Under the pieces are notes generated by a model that searched no databases, was not told where the DNA came from, and worked only from the letters and a program-made list of their open reading frames with translations. 64,000 bases of DNA. It comes from Allolobophora icterica (lineage: Eukaryota > Annelida > Clitellata > Crassiclitellata > Lumbricidae). Below are positions 35,763-47,751 of this stretch, piece by piece (the stretch's first letter is position 1; each line of letters begins with the position of its first letter). The stretch lies in contig OY744611.1 in assembly GCA_963556255.1 (NCBI GenBank), positions 6,772,736-6,836,735 of the forward strand. Reading direction: 5' to 3'. The position numbers were made by a program, and so were the translations under genes.

Positions 35763-37396
35763 CCCTCCTTCGTGCGGGGAAAAAGCTGTACAATTAAGGG
35801 CGAGGGGTCAATTTTGACCCCATAGTATTTATCATGTAATTCGAATAAAATAAGCACATAGATTGCATGAGAAGGCCATTAATATTCACTGAAATGTCAT
35901 TATTTGTTGTGCTTCCTCATGACATGACGTCATAACGTAACGTCATGGCATGACGTCACGTCATGATGTCATAACGTCAAACATAGGCTTGTAATACTGT
36001 TCTTACACTAATGTATGGCATCCTCGATACAATGAAATGATGCTAGAATGAACATAGGAGACTGGGAAAGTAGTTCATCAATCAGCAGAGAGACATGTCT
36101 GACAGAAGGTCTGACAGTGGACAGGGCCCACATTCTTATGACATGCCTTGCACACAGCCGTAACTGTTTTGTCCGTCTGTCTGGACAAACTTGGCAGCGA
36201 CCTCGTTTCTGAGGAGGTTCCTGAGTGTGGTCTAATAGTCGTGCTCTAATCCGTCTCCGATGAGTTGCATCATATGGTCAATGTTCCTGTAGCTCTTGGC
36301 AAAGATCTTTTCCCAGTTTCTTGAGGAACAGCCGACGCTTTCCCACTGGAGCTTTGTCCACCTTCAATTTCTCATGAAGGACGTAAGCCTGAAGTGCCGC
36401 AATATCCAGTAGGTTGCAGAAAAGCACTACCGGCCAAAGTCTGGTTGAGCACTTCGTGCTGAAGGTTTCTATTATCTGGTCAGCGCAATCAATTCCTACT
36501 TTGGTCTTATTGTAGAAGTTGATAACCTCCGGAAGTTTCTTTGGTTCTTTTCCGAAAGTCCCATTGGAGATGTGCTTAGTCGACAAGACGACGACCACTT
36601 TGTCTTTCTTACACTTGTAAGAAAGCGATGACGAGTCCCTGGTCTCATTGAACCAGACAAAGGGATGAGTAAAACTAACGTCCTCTGGGAGTCACAATTC
36701 TTTGGGCAACTCTGCACGATTAGTACGAATAGTACCAACCAAAATCCCTTTGTCTACAGAACATCTCTAGCTAGGGCCAGCGAGGTGAAAAAGTTATAAG
36801 TGGTAATTTTGAGACCTTCACATTCAAGAGGTTGTATGAGCTGGCGGACGACGTTTCCTGCCAGATCTTTGGTTGGAGCTCAAGCATCAGCGCTCTCTTT
36901 GCCGCAATATATTCTGGCATTGTACAAGTACTTGGTTTCAGCATTGCAGCACATTCATAACTTTATGCCGCATTTTGCCGGTTTTGACGGCAAGTATTGT
37001 ACGAATCTGCACCGACCTCGATATCAAGCGAGCCTTTCGTCAATTGTGAAGAATTGCCCTGGAATCAATCATTGCACCTTGAGCAATGTGTATAATTATA
37101 GGAACAATAAATAAGCAAGTAATATTGTGGGTTTTGTGCAACTTTAGACTGTCTAATTAACGAGAAAGAAACATCAATTAGTAGTGGGGTCAAAAATGAC
37201 CCCCATGACCCTATGTGAATAAATGTCCTGTAATTTTTTATCCATATAAAATTCGCATGCACACTCAACTGGAATACGTAGTGACAATCTGTACAATAAT
37301 TCTCGTGAAAAGCACAGCAGCCATTTCGGTTTTAACATCGTTCCATGGTTGAAAATGCACTCTGGGGTCATTTTTGACCCCACGCCCAACGGAAGG
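35763..37396 (-). mobile_element. Decayed piggyBac element
   Basis: TTAA at 35759-35762 and 37397-37400. The ends CCCTCCTTCGTGCGGGG and, inverted, CCTTCCGTTGGGCGTGGGG are imperfect TIRs. Subterminal hairpins GGGGTCA-N4-TGACCCC occur at 35804-35821, 37186-37203 and 37364-37381. The minus strand encodes the transposase C-terminal half, including KTKVGIDCADQIIETFSTKC, RLWPVVLFCNLLDIAALQAY and a Cys-rich end with RCQVCPDRRTKQLRLC. Stops and a lost N-terminus make it inactive. Confidence 0.9.
36060..36738 (-). pseudogene. PiggyBac transposase C-terminal half
   Basis: ORF pieces at 36278-36598 and 36496-36738 overlap in different frames. Together they cover the end of the DDE core (GIDCADQ, whose Asp corresponds to the GVDxxDQ motif of PGBD proteins) and the RRWPxxLFxxLLD helix. 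The zinc-binding Cys-rich tail continues to about 36060. It lies on the strand opposite to the host MULE pseudogene. Confidence 0.8.
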
Positions 37397-37990
37397 TTAA
37401 CGCAAAGTTCATGGCGAAAAATGCAGGAACTAGGATTGTCGTCAGCCTATCGTGAGAATGCCGACTTAAAGCATTTCTGCGGAATATTAGATGTGTTAAC
37501 ATTCCTACCTTTGGCTGAGGTAGTCGAAGGCATGACCTTTCTGCTCGGCTGTGTGCCGACAGGAAACGGTCTGGAAGCCGTCGCCGATCTAGTTGACTAT
37601 TTTGATTGTTACTACGTCGATGGGTCAGTGCGAACAATCAAACGTCGAGCGAACAGCCACCGACGGATCCCACCATTGTTTCCACCAGCTCTGTGGAAAG
37701 TCCACGAAGCTACCTTGACCGGAAATGCTCGCACGAGTAATTTCTGCGAATTATGGAACACTGGCTTCGCGAGTCGGGTGGGTCATCGTCACCCTTCTCT
37801 GTGGATACTCGTAGGAGCGCTGCAGCAGGATGAGGGCATGGTCATCACGACGATATTGTAGGATATGCGAGGTCAGCTGCCCAAAAAGCGGGTCAGGCGC
37901 AGCGCCAAGCAGCTACAGGCCCGTTTTGCTGCAACTATGAAAATATCGGTGAGATGGAAGGAAATCCATCGAAGAAACGCTGCATGGACT

Positions 37991-38324
37991 TGGACATAAC
38001 AATCGCCTTTAGATATTTTTTACAGCTTTGATATAAACTTGAGACCACTATAGTCTAATAAACTTTGACATCGATTTGTTCTATTAAGCTAATTGTTAGA
38101 ATTTTTAAAAAATTAAATATTTTTTTACCCGAGGCATATTATGATCCCTCAGGTGACAAATACTAATTAAATATATTGATTCTGGAGTGGCCGTCCTTGC
38201 TGTGGAAGGCGACTGCATTGGAACGTTGAATAACGATGGACATGCGTTGTAAATATCGTAAACATACTCTTCTTACTAAACAAATTGAAAATATATTCTG
38301 GCTGTGGTTGAGATGATTATATCT
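37991..38324. other. No recognisable gene
   Basis: AT-rich sequence downstream of the MULE pseudogene. Confidence 0.4.
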
Positions 38325-38325
38325 T

Positions 38326-38358
<33 letters not shown>

Positions 38359-38625
38359 CGGAATTTATATAGCGCCTCTTCAAGGCAACTACTCAGAGGC
38401 ATTCCCGACCCAAGCCCGGTCAAAAAGGAAAGTCTTGAGGTTCTTATAAAAGGTGCTGGACATGACCCGTGGGAGAGAACGCAGGTCAGAGGGTAGGCCA
38501 TTCCACAGAGAGGGACCTACGACCGAGAAGGCCCTATGCTGTCTAGTGGCAGTGCGTGCACGTGGGACCACAAAGTCACCTCTGGTAGCCGAGCGCAGAG
38601 ATCGTCGACCAGAGCAGGCCGAGGT
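38325..38625 (-). mobile_element. L2-like LINE 3' fragment
   Basis: Starts with (TCAA)n at 38329-38358 and then aatttatatagcgcctcttcaagg. The minus strand encodes an ORF2 C-terminus with AFSVVGPSLWNGLPSDLRS and an end ...VGNASE at 38389. It is truncated to 300 bp. Confidence 0.85.
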
Positions 38626-38633
38626 CAGGGGGG

Positions 38634-38690
38634 TTATGTCCTACCTCGGGGAGATTATGTCCGGGGATTATGTCCCGGAAGGATTATGTC
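38634..38690. repeat. Cluster of TTATGTCC motifs
   Basis: ggttatgtcc, gattatgtccgggg, attatgtcccgg and gattatgtctg follow each other. They are the inverted counterpart of the GGACATAAT cluster at 33845-33885. Confidence 0.55.
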
Positions 38691-40298
38691 TGCAATCCAT
38701 CTACCTCATCTACACGCCCCACAGGTAACGACAGCTACTCCAATTTATGTAGATGGTTGAGTTTATGCGAAATTGTATACGATTTTGAACGTACCGATAT
38801 ATTCGACTGGCACCGTATGTCGACAACCGACTGCGGGATATATATGTATCGGTTTATGATTCCTGACCTAGCACCTTTTGTTCTTTCAAGCAGTTGAAGT
38901 GATTCAAAGCTGAAAATGTATCGCCTTATGATTAAGATGTGGCGCAGTGAAAGGCTCCCAGAGGATTGTTGACGCGATTTGCGTCTATTTGCAAATAAGT
39001 CTGACTCAAAGAAAATCGACGATTTCTCCTCATCCTCTATGTTCCATTGTGTCATTCATGTGTTGATATGACTTAGCTTAGTCGTATGTTGTCTGATTCA
39101 TCTCAGTTGATTCGCAAGCAGAAGCACTTTGCAACTGTTAAGTCAGGTGCAGCTGAACCTTGTCATCTTTCAGACAAATCAAAACTCCAGCAACAGCGAT
39201 GATCAGAATCAAATAGTCACAAAGGCTCACTAACAGTTGCAGGGAATAATATTGACTCAAAGCGAACACAAACAAAAAAACCTTAAAACGGTGTTGGATG
39301 ATTAGGAGGAAGAGAAGGAGGTGAAGGAGTCACTTGAGCTATTCTGAGAATGAAGTGTTAGAGGTGTTCAAGAGTAACCAAATCGGCCGACCCAAAAAGT
39401 ACAAAAACATGCAGAATTAAAATGAGTTTTAAGTTCTTTATGATGGAATCGTACATTTTTAAAATGGAGGATGGATTCTAAAGAAAGAGTTCAAGAAAGC
39501 GAGAGCATGATCACCTCATTCAGATTTATTACCTTCTGAGTAGGCTTGCAACGTGATGTCTCTCTTCTACAAATACATAGAAAAAACTTCCTTATGTAAA
39601 CGCCTGAAATTAAACAGTTTGCTCATGCACTTCTGAACCTACATAATAATTAGTGTTTTATTCCTGCCAAGTTGGTGAAGGTCGATGTTAGACTGTGTTG
39701 TAATGACGTGGAAGAAGAGGGATTTCCACGTAAAGTCCAATGTTCATTTACACCTCATGTAACATTGATGTGTGCTAGTATCGCAAAAATGGGCAATACA
39801 GAAAGATTCTTGCTCCATCCCGAAAAATATTGCCTTGGCTGGAGTCTGCCCATCTTTAGCTTAGGGTCTACCGTCCCTTGGCGGGAGTCTGCCCATCTTT
39901 TCGCTTAGAGGTCTACCTGTGACATAAAAAGTTACATTTACCGATAATGATGGGAAGTTAGCTTAATGGCGTCATCGACGTAACAAAATGACTTTGACCA
40001 TGACATTTCAAGGTGAAGAAGACCCCGAATGGCGAAAACAATATCAGAAATGAATTCTACATACCGAAATCAGTAACATTAGAAGTATTACAAGTGCATG
40101 TACTGTACAATGAACAAAAAGGTGAATTTTCCAATATGGTCGACGGCAGCCTTATTGAATTTAGCCATAACATCATTCATGGCAATGTGGCCGACAAACA
40201 CCTCGGTGATTTTTTATGTCTACATCAAACGGGTCCACAGACCAAGTACAGGAATAAAGTGTAAATAAGTTTTACTGTTATTTCTTTATGAAGCAGCC
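38691..40298. other. No recognisable gene
   Basis: Several open stretches (for example 39672-39908 and 40013-40264 on plus) have no recognisable domain and no clear splice sites. A short direct repeat, gggagtctgcccatcttt / ggagtctgcccatcttt, occurs at 39840-39900. Confidence 0.4.
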
Positions 40299-41330
40299 AA
40301 TCCGCCATTTTAAAATTCATTTTTGGTGGTGTTCCCGTGGTCCGATTTTGTCGAATTTTAGATATGTTATTCAGCAAAGATTTCTGGAGAGGAAGCTTTT
40401 TAGAAATCTTCTGAAACAATTTTGCCTAGGTCTAACTGCAAATTATTTGTATCATTATTGGCATTCTTAGAAAATCCTCAATCGGCCATTTTGAAATTTA
40501 TTTTTGTGGTGTTCCCGTGGTCCGATTTTGTCGAATTTTGGATAAGTTGTTCAGCAATGTTTTCAGAACAGGAAACCGTTTATAAATCTTCTGAAGCAAG
40601 TTTGCCTAGGTCTAACTGCAAATTATTTTTATTTTCATTGGTATTTCTTAGAAAATCCTCAATCCGCCACTTTGAAATTCATTTTTGGGGGTATCCGCGT
40701 GGTCCGATTTTGTCGAGTTGTGGATATGTTATGCAGCAATGTTTTCTGGACAGGAAACCGTTTGAAACTTCTAAAAGAGTTACCCAGCTCTAATTGCAAA
40801 TTATTTATTTTCATGTTGGTATTTCTTAAAACTCCAATTCGCCATTTTGAAATTCATTTTTCGGGGTGTTCCCGTGGTTAGATTTTGTCGAATTTTAGGT
40901 AAGTTATTCAGCAATGCTTTTTGGACAGGAAACCGTTTTAAAAGCTTCTGAAGCATTTAGCCAAGCTCTAATTACAAATTATATGTGTAATTAATTCTTA
41001 GAAAAATCCCAACAAGCCATTTTGAAATTCATTTTTGGAGGTGTTCCCGTGTCCGCTTTGGTCGAATTTTGGATATGTTATTCAGCAATGTCTTCTGGAT
41101 ATAAAACCATTTAGAAAGCTTCTGAAGCATTTTAACAAGCTCTAATTGTAAATTATTTGTATTATTATTAGTATTTCTTAGAAACCCAATCCGCCATTTT
41201 GAAATTCATTTTTGGGGGTGTTCCTTTATTCCGATTTTGTCGAATTTTGGATATGTTTTTCAGCAATTTTTTCTGGACAGGAAACCGTTTGAAAAGCTTC
41301 AGAAGCAATTTTGCCCAGGTTGAATGGATA
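40299..41330. repeat. Six tandem units of ~175-181 bp
   Basis: Units start at about 40299, 40480, 40661, 40836, 41011 and 41188 with aatccgccattttgaaattc. They contain ggtgttcccgtggtccgattttgtcga, gttattcagcaatgtttt and ctctaactgcaaattattt. Identity is moderate and there are length differences of a few bases. The short plus ORFs are translations of the repeat. Confidence 0.9.
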
Positions 41331-41629
41331 TTTGAGCTAGATTGCCTGGACTATTAGTCAAGTATAACAGTCGATGTCATTCGAGTATGTCGTGTGAAAA
41401 CAGAAAATTTGCTTTTGAGAACTGTACTTAAAATATATTGTCATACCATGTACAAATGTTAATCCTTTCAAAATAAGGTTTGCGTGCATAATAAACTTTC
41501 AGGTATTTTACTAAATCCCTGGTTTTACGACTTGAGAACTGAACTTTAAATAAAATACCATCTTAAAGTCATTAACCTTTGAAAATAGGGTTTGTTTGCA
41601 CAATTAACTTCGATTATGTTTGTCATTTT

Positions 41630-41810
41630 CATTTCAGGCAATCTGTCAAATTTTCATCGTCTGAAATCAGGGATTTGACCAAATCTCTGGTTTTTTCAGG
41701 ATTTTGTAAAGTGCCTGAGTGAAATCGTGGATTTTACAAATTGCCTAAAAATTTCAGGCATTTTACAAAATCCCCGGTTTAACGAATTGCCTGTAACATA
41801 TACAAATCTT
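41630..41810. repeat. Alternating direct/inverted short repeat
   Basis: ggattttacaaattgcct, aggcattttacaaaatccccgg and related strings repeat in both orientations, giving several overlapping potential stem-loops. It lies at the 3' edge of the LINE at 41690-42740. Confidence 0.5.
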
Positions 41811-42740
41811 ATCCATTTTGGCAGCTCCTCTCTGTTAGTACCCGTAATGTTCCGACCGCATCTCTTGTTCCCATTCCCTTTTCGTCTCCTATCCCATCGA
41901 CTGCCTCTGTCTTTGCTTGCACTCTCTTTGCTATTATTCTTATCATGATCTTTGACGCATGGGTGAGGAGGCTGATGGTCTTCGTAAGCCGTAGCATTTG
42001 GTTTCTCTTTGATGGGTATTATTATGGATTGCAGGAAGTCCTCTGGCCACACACCTGTGGTATATATATCTTGCCATAACCTTATAAGTTCTTTCATGGC
42101 TCCTTCCCCCCAGGTTTTTTAGCAATTCTGCTGGTATGTTGTCTATCCCTTCAGATTTGTTGTTTTTCATTTCCCTTATGGCTGCTCTCACTTCCTCTCC
42201 CAGCACCTCCGGCCCCATGTCCTCTGATCCGTCTCGTATTTCTTCTTCATTTATGTCTTGATTATCATCTCATGCTCCATTTCTGTTTTCGCTCATGTAC
42301 AATTCCTCTACATATTCTTTCCAACGGTTTTTGACTTCATTAATTTCAGTCAGGATCCTTCTCTGTTTATCTTTAGCTTCTATGTCTCCTCCTTTTTTTG
42401 TTTCATTTCTATCCGTTTCACTCTTTCATGCACCCAATCGTGTCTTTCTCTTTGTTGCAAGTCTTCCAGATCTTTGCATTGTTCATCCCACCTTATTTCT
42501 CTAGCCTCTTCTGTTGTTCTTCGCAGTGTGTTGTTTAGTCTTCTGTATTTCTGCCTTGCTTTATCTGTACTTTGGAGTTTCCACTTTCTCCGTTCCTCCA
42601 TCTCCTCCAACATCTCTCTTGTTATCCACGGTTTTCGAGCTGTTATCATCTCTCCTACTCCCAAAATATCATTGGCACTCTCTATGATGTTCTCTTTCAG
42701 TCTTTTTCATCTCTCCTCTGTGGATAATAGATGTATCTAT
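41690..42740 (-). mobile_element. Decayed LINE, linker and N-terminal RT
   Basis: The minus strand encodes KPWITREMLEEMEERRKWK and NNTLRRTTEEAREIRWDEQC (linker after the endonuclease), then EVRAAIREMKNNKSEGIDNI-PAELLK, the first RT motif. Next come a GVWPEDFLQSIIIPIKEKPN segment, SLLTHASKIMIRIIAKR and GMGTRDAVGTLRVLTERS. Many frameshifts are present; it is truncated at both ends and has no YADD. Confidence 0.75.
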
Positions 42741-42956
<216 letters not shown>

Positions 42957-44284
42957 TCGTTCCAGACACCCACCGCACAGTCATAGGCGATGACTTTTAG
43001 TAAAAGGTACTTGGGGCAAGAATTTTATTCCCACGATCTCGTGATCGCCCATCCTGCCCTGTCTTCCCTTTCCCCGAGTCCCCTCTTTCCTCAAGCCCTT
43101 TCCAGGGTCTACTATTCCCCTCTACGCAATCCCCTTACTCTAACCCCTTCCCATACCTCCCCTTCCTTTTCTCTCCATCCCCTACCCCTCGTCATCCCCT
43201 TCGCCACCCCTCATACGATCCCTCTCAGTTTCCCCTTCTTTACTATTCCTTCCCTAACTCTCCCCCTCTTGAAATGGGGGTTCAGGGTCCTCCCCCGGAA
43301 ATTTTTTTGGATTTCTACATTGCCGTAGGTGAGTTTTAGCGCATTTTTGGCGAAAGAATTAAACTGGTTTTGGAAAGCTACATTTTAGTTCGACTCAACT
43401 GTGGAATTAATTTCTGCAGAGCTCCCAGTGCACTGCAAAAATGTTATGGGACAGGCTGTAATAACTAGGGGACAAAATTTCCAAAATATGGAACACATGT
43501 TAAAATATTTGGCAATATGGGACACTGTTCAGCAAATATATGGAGATTTTAAAGATTGCATTATGAATGCATATTTCTGGTGTTATGCAGCGGTAACAGG
43601 CTCAATCCCTGCCTATTACAGCGTTATATCCAACCGACAATTATTTTGCAGGAATATTTCAAGACTTGATAATCCAATTTTCACTGCACTACACGACAAT
43701 AATTGTAGCATTGACCAACTATAGAGACTTGATTACAGTCCACAGCCGATATATTGCAACAGTTGAGTCAGTACTGTCAATTGAACAGCAACATCCGTTT
43801 CATTGGTGGGAACTTCCCCCCATAGGTACAAATTGGAAGCAGTCTGATTTCTCCCCCTTACGTAGTAGGCCCTAGCCCTTTGAAATGGGAAGAGACTAAC
43901 TATAATACAATGGAACAGTTCTTCCTCTTTGCTCAATCATGCAGACAAGTAGCCCACACAACAACCACGAGTATTAGGCCCCACCTTACTAAAAAAAATC
44001 AGTTTTTTAAACTACTAACTAGTACAGACTATAGCTACTTTCACTTTCACTAACAAATCACATGTTATAGCAGTTACAGACACACACATAAAGTTACCTA
44101 GTAAGAAGACTTTAGTTACAGTCTTAACTTCTCAACATCATGGCGACTGTATTTTGGTCAAACAGCGCATTTACTTATGAATTCGTCAAGAACTGTATCA
44201 ATGTCCACTGCTTCCAGGTATGCGCTCGATGACAGTTCAAAACTGCAATGGTGTTTAATCTTGTCTGTCTCATATATTTTGTAT
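42957..44284. other. No recognisable gene; pyrimidine-rich part
   Basis: 42985-43275 is strikingly C/T-rich (cccctctacgcaatcccctt, ctccccttccttttctctcc), with no ORF of interest. 43400-43930 has two open stretches without recognisable domains. Confidence 0.4.
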
Positions 44285-45010
44285 TGTATTGTATCTAGAA
44301 ATTTATAAAGCCCCTCTCGCAGAATAACTATTCAGAGGCGCCCTCAGCACAGTAGCCCCCAAGGAAGCAGAAATGCCTTTAGAGAAAGCGAGACCGATGA
44401 GGAAAAGCCAGTCATTAGTTTGACCCTGAGTAGAGGGGAAGGTCATTCCAGATCGTGGGACCCACTACAGCAAACGCACGGTGCTGGGCCAAGGCAGTTT
44501 TAGCCCTGGGAACAAAAAGATCAAGCCGATTTACAGAGCGCAATGATCGAGAAAAAGATGCAGATAGCGGTTTACGCAGATAGTTTGAGAGATATTTCGG
44601 GGCAGTAGGCTGCTGAGATTTAGAGACAAGGAAGAGGATCTTATAACGGATGCGCGCAGCAATAGGGAGCCAGTGAAGGACATCAAGCATGTAAGCAGAG
44701 ATATGGGCAAACTGGGGGAGTCGAGCGATGAGCCTAGCAGACGCATTTAGAACAGATTGAAGGGGGAGAGACGTTGCTTGGGAGACCCATGAGGAGCGAG
44801 TTGCAGTAGTCCAAGCGTGAGCAGACAAATGCATGAACTATAGTGGTAAAGACAGAAGGTGAGACCGAGCGTCTGATAGCCCTGAGACGCCTCAGTTGAA
44901 AGAAGCAGGAGCGAGTCATGTTGGAGATATGCTCTGTGAATGTGAGGGAGGAGTCAAGTGTGACACCCAAGTTGCGAACGGTGGAAGAGTAGGTGTTAGC
45001 AGATACGTTT
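44285..45010 (-). mobile_element. L2-like LINE 3' part
   Basis: Starts with tail gtattgtattgtatc then aatttataaagcccctctcgcag. The minus strand encodes LGVTLDSSLTFTEHISNM-type sequence at 44734-44970, IVHAFVCSRLDYCNSLLMGL and LHWLPIAARIRYKILFLVSK. The C-terminus FAVVGPTIWNDLP is disrupted near 44440. It is 5' truncated after the YADD region. Confidence 0.85.
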
Positions 45011-45079
45011 TCAGTCGCCTGAGATCAGAAAAGTTTTATTAACCATTTTGAATTTTTGATATTTGAATGGCCAAAAAGT

Positions 45080-45243
45080 ACTGGGGCGAAACTATACTCT
45101 CGCCCCAGAACCTTGGTGAGTACAGGTCGCCTAAATTTCTTCCTTGTTCGCTACACGGATTGAAACTTATACCTAATTTTTTTGCTTATTCGCTACAGGG
45201 ATTGAAACTTATAACCCCGGGCAACGCCGGGTAAACCAGCTAG
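45080..45243 (+). mobile_element. Helitron-like 3' terminus
   Basis: The terminal hairpin CCCGG-GCAACG-CCGGG (45216-45231) is followed by a short spacer and CTAG at 45240-45243, with T next, as at Helitron 3' ends (hairpin then CTRR|T). Upstream are a 9-bp inverted repeat ctggggcga...tcgccccag (45083-45108) and two 24-bp direct repeats ttcgctacaSggattgaaactta (near 45147 and 45189). The 5' end is not identified, so this may be a truncated non-autonomous copy. Confidence 0.6.
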
Positions 45244-46064
45244 TAATATAATAAGCATGGACAACATTCACGGGTGCGGAACCACCAACAGGATCAACAG
45301 CTCATCGTCAAAGAGAATGGGACAGCCGCTGGATAAGTAAGGCGTGGGAAACTCTGCACGAGTCTGCGAACAATGCACTAGACCGGGCTCGTCTCTTAGC
45401 TTCTTGGGCACCACACTCGGGCGATTGGCTGCTATCTCCTTCGGTTACTGCATTGGGCCTCCGCTTGTCCAACGAAGTGATACGCATCGCGGTTGGAATG
45501 AGACTTGGAACGACTCTGTGCGAACCACATTTGTGTCAGTGTGGCGAGAAATTTGACGCCAGAGGACTCCACGGTCTTGTCGGTAGAAAAAACGCTGGCA
45601 GACATCAACGACACAACATGCTCAACGATATCATATGGAGATCGTTTAGAAGAGCAAATATCCATTCTCAGAAGGAACCTATAGGCCTCACCAGAGAGGA
45701 CGGCAAGCGACCTGACGGCGTGACGCTTATCCCGTGGTCATGCGGAAGGTGCCTCACTTGGGATGTGACCGTTTCGGACACTTATGCAGCGTCACATCTG
45801 GCTGTAACATCAACCGGAGCAGGTGAGGCAGCAAACCGGGCAGCCGCCGCCAAAAGATCCAAGTACGCCACTATCACCCGAACGCATGCTTTTGTAGCAC
45901 AATGTAGCAGTAGCAGTGGAGACCAGTGGTGCATGGAGTTCGGAAGGATTGGGTTTTGTGTTTGAACTGGGACATAGGTTGACAGATTCAACTCAGGACA
46001 GGCTTGAGACGAGCTACCTATTCCAGAGACTGTCGATAGCTGTCCAACGCGGGAACGCCATCTG

Positions 46065-47604
46065 TAGGGTGCTCCAAAAAATTAAAAGTTGAAAATTCAT
46101 TTCTCCCCGGACATTTTCCCATGCGTCTCATATAGATGAGTCTCAAAATCCAAATTTGAGGTTTTTAAATTAAGGTTAAGCCTTGCCACCAGCACGATGA
46201 AGTTTTAACAATAACCCTGTTACACCGTTATGAGTTTCCTTAGTGAAATCTGGAAGTCTGCGTCGATGAGTTTCAATCACCTGCAGCATAAACTGTCTTT
46301 GTCCTTTGTGATTGCATTTGCAAAGTCTGTTATCAGTTTCATTGCTCTTTCAGACAAATCATTCACCACTTTTATATGACGAACAAACATGGCAGCTTGC
46401 CAACTCCAACTCCCTGAGAAGGATGATCGCAATTTCATATCCATAATTCAGTATGAATATGAGAATTGATTAACCAACAAAGTATAATTGCCTACTAATC
46501 TAGAATTACTATATACCGACTTGAAAAATTAAGCTATTCATATATTCCGCATACTAATCTGTGTGAGATACAGATAGTCAAGGTATCTTCTCAAACGACA
46601 GATGCTTCCCTTCTGTCGTGGCATATTTGCATAATTATTATTTCTGTATAAATCCCGTAGCTTTAGCTTGCAGTAGATCTTCTTTGTTAAGAAGATGCCG
46701 AAGCGCAAATCTTTCTTTTCTCCTCTGTCGCTTCTCTGACCAAGTCGGAAGAGTCTCTCAACATTTTATTTTCTACTTTCTTCTTTAGCCTTTATCCTCG
46801 GATGTCATGTGTACAATCTGCTGTTCTTGCAGGGCTGCCAGAAATGCCACATCTTCATCTGTCTGTTGCTGGCTGCGTAGGCGGTCATTTATAATCTTCT
46901 TTTGAGCATCTTGGTGTGCAACATTAAAAGTAGTTTGAACTTCAGTTCTTTAATAAACTTAATCTCTTTTTCTTGATTTGATGTGAACCCCTTTCGCTTC
47001 TGGATGAATCGATAATTCTCGTAGAGATCCCGAATCTTGACCTTGACCTTGTCCTTTCGTTGTACGACAATTCCAGCCTTACCCCATTCTTTTTGCACTG
47101 CTGCTAGTACTTTCTCTGCAATCGCTCCATCAAAATTTACATGTTTTACTTGCTCCATTGGACCATTTTTCAGATGAAAGAACAAACACAGAGCATCTCC
47201 TTCTGTAGGAATTCTGTTGGCTGGCAATTGGCCTTCCAACAAGTCATGTAACTTCATAATCACTTCTTAAATTGATTTATCCATGTTCAGTTGTTCATTA
47301 AACAAATGAAGACTCAGGATACTTAAAATTCTATATAATAAATATCGCCAAGCACATAAAATAGTTCACATAAGAAGTTAATCATCATGAAAATAATTAC
47401 GTTTTCCTCCATGATATTGCCGATTTTAAAGAAATTCGCATATTTTCACATATAACATTTTTGTGCCGGTGGCAAGGCTTAACCTTCTTCAATTGGTCTG
47501 AAAATTTGTACGGTTGAACTCAGTGATAAATGGAATGGGAAAATCGCCAGGGAGCAGTATTTTTTTAAACTTTTTGGAAAACCATTACATTCTGGAGCAC
47601 CCTA
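46065..47604 (-). mobile_element. hAT-type transposon
   Basis: TIR TAGGGTGCTCCA at 46065-46076 and its exact inverse at 47593-47604. A perfect 8-bp duplication GCCATCTG occupies 46057-46064 and 47605-47612. The 8-bp duplication and the TAGGG start fit hAT. The 1,540-bp interior carries a broken minus-strand gene. Confidence 0.9.
46780..47263 (-). pseudogene. Unrecognised protein of the hAT-type element
   Basis: The minus strand reads LHDLLEGQLPANRIPTEGDA, LCLFFHLKNG, then AVQKEWGKAGIVVQRKDKVK and a Lys-rich helix. After a frameshift near 46930 it continues NVAHQDAQKKIINDRLRSQQ and DEDVAFLAALQEQQIVHMTS, ending at a stop near 46787. I recall similar multicopy ORFs in invertebrate genomes but cannot name a domain. 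No DDE or dimerisation motif of hAT transposases is visible, so this could be an accessory or cargo protein. Confidence 0.5.
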
Positions 47605-47693
47605 GCCATCTGCTTCTCATCGACCTTTTCATGATAAATTGTTCACTGAGTGACGCTGAGATGGCGCTTCAGATTATTTAATCATTATTGTTA

Positions 47694-47751
<58 letters not shown>

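Larger units (their letters stand above)
35586..37990 (+). pseudogene. MULE transposase gene, interrupted by a piggyBac element
   Basis: 35586-35762 encodes DRCKVLGFSANPTTVICDLE then ...IQGCFYHL, the MULE core motif (P..viCDfE.aai.A...GCfyHL). The reading resumes at 37400 with TQSSWRKMQELGLSSAYREN, DVLTFLPLAEVVEGMTFLL, a YFDCYYVDGS motif, PPLFPPALWKVHEATLTGNA, then RTSNFCELWN and GHRHPSLWI, typical of the C-terminal half. One frameshift lies near 35615 and a stop at 37858. The sequence continues in frame past the stop (RGQLPKKRVRQRSAKQLQARF-like). Removal of 35763-37396 plus one TTAA joins the two halves in frame. Confidence 0.8.

Noticed and set aside
43401..43936. 107- and 69-codon plus-strand frames
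   Set aside because: No domain, no splice support and no homologous second copy in the window.
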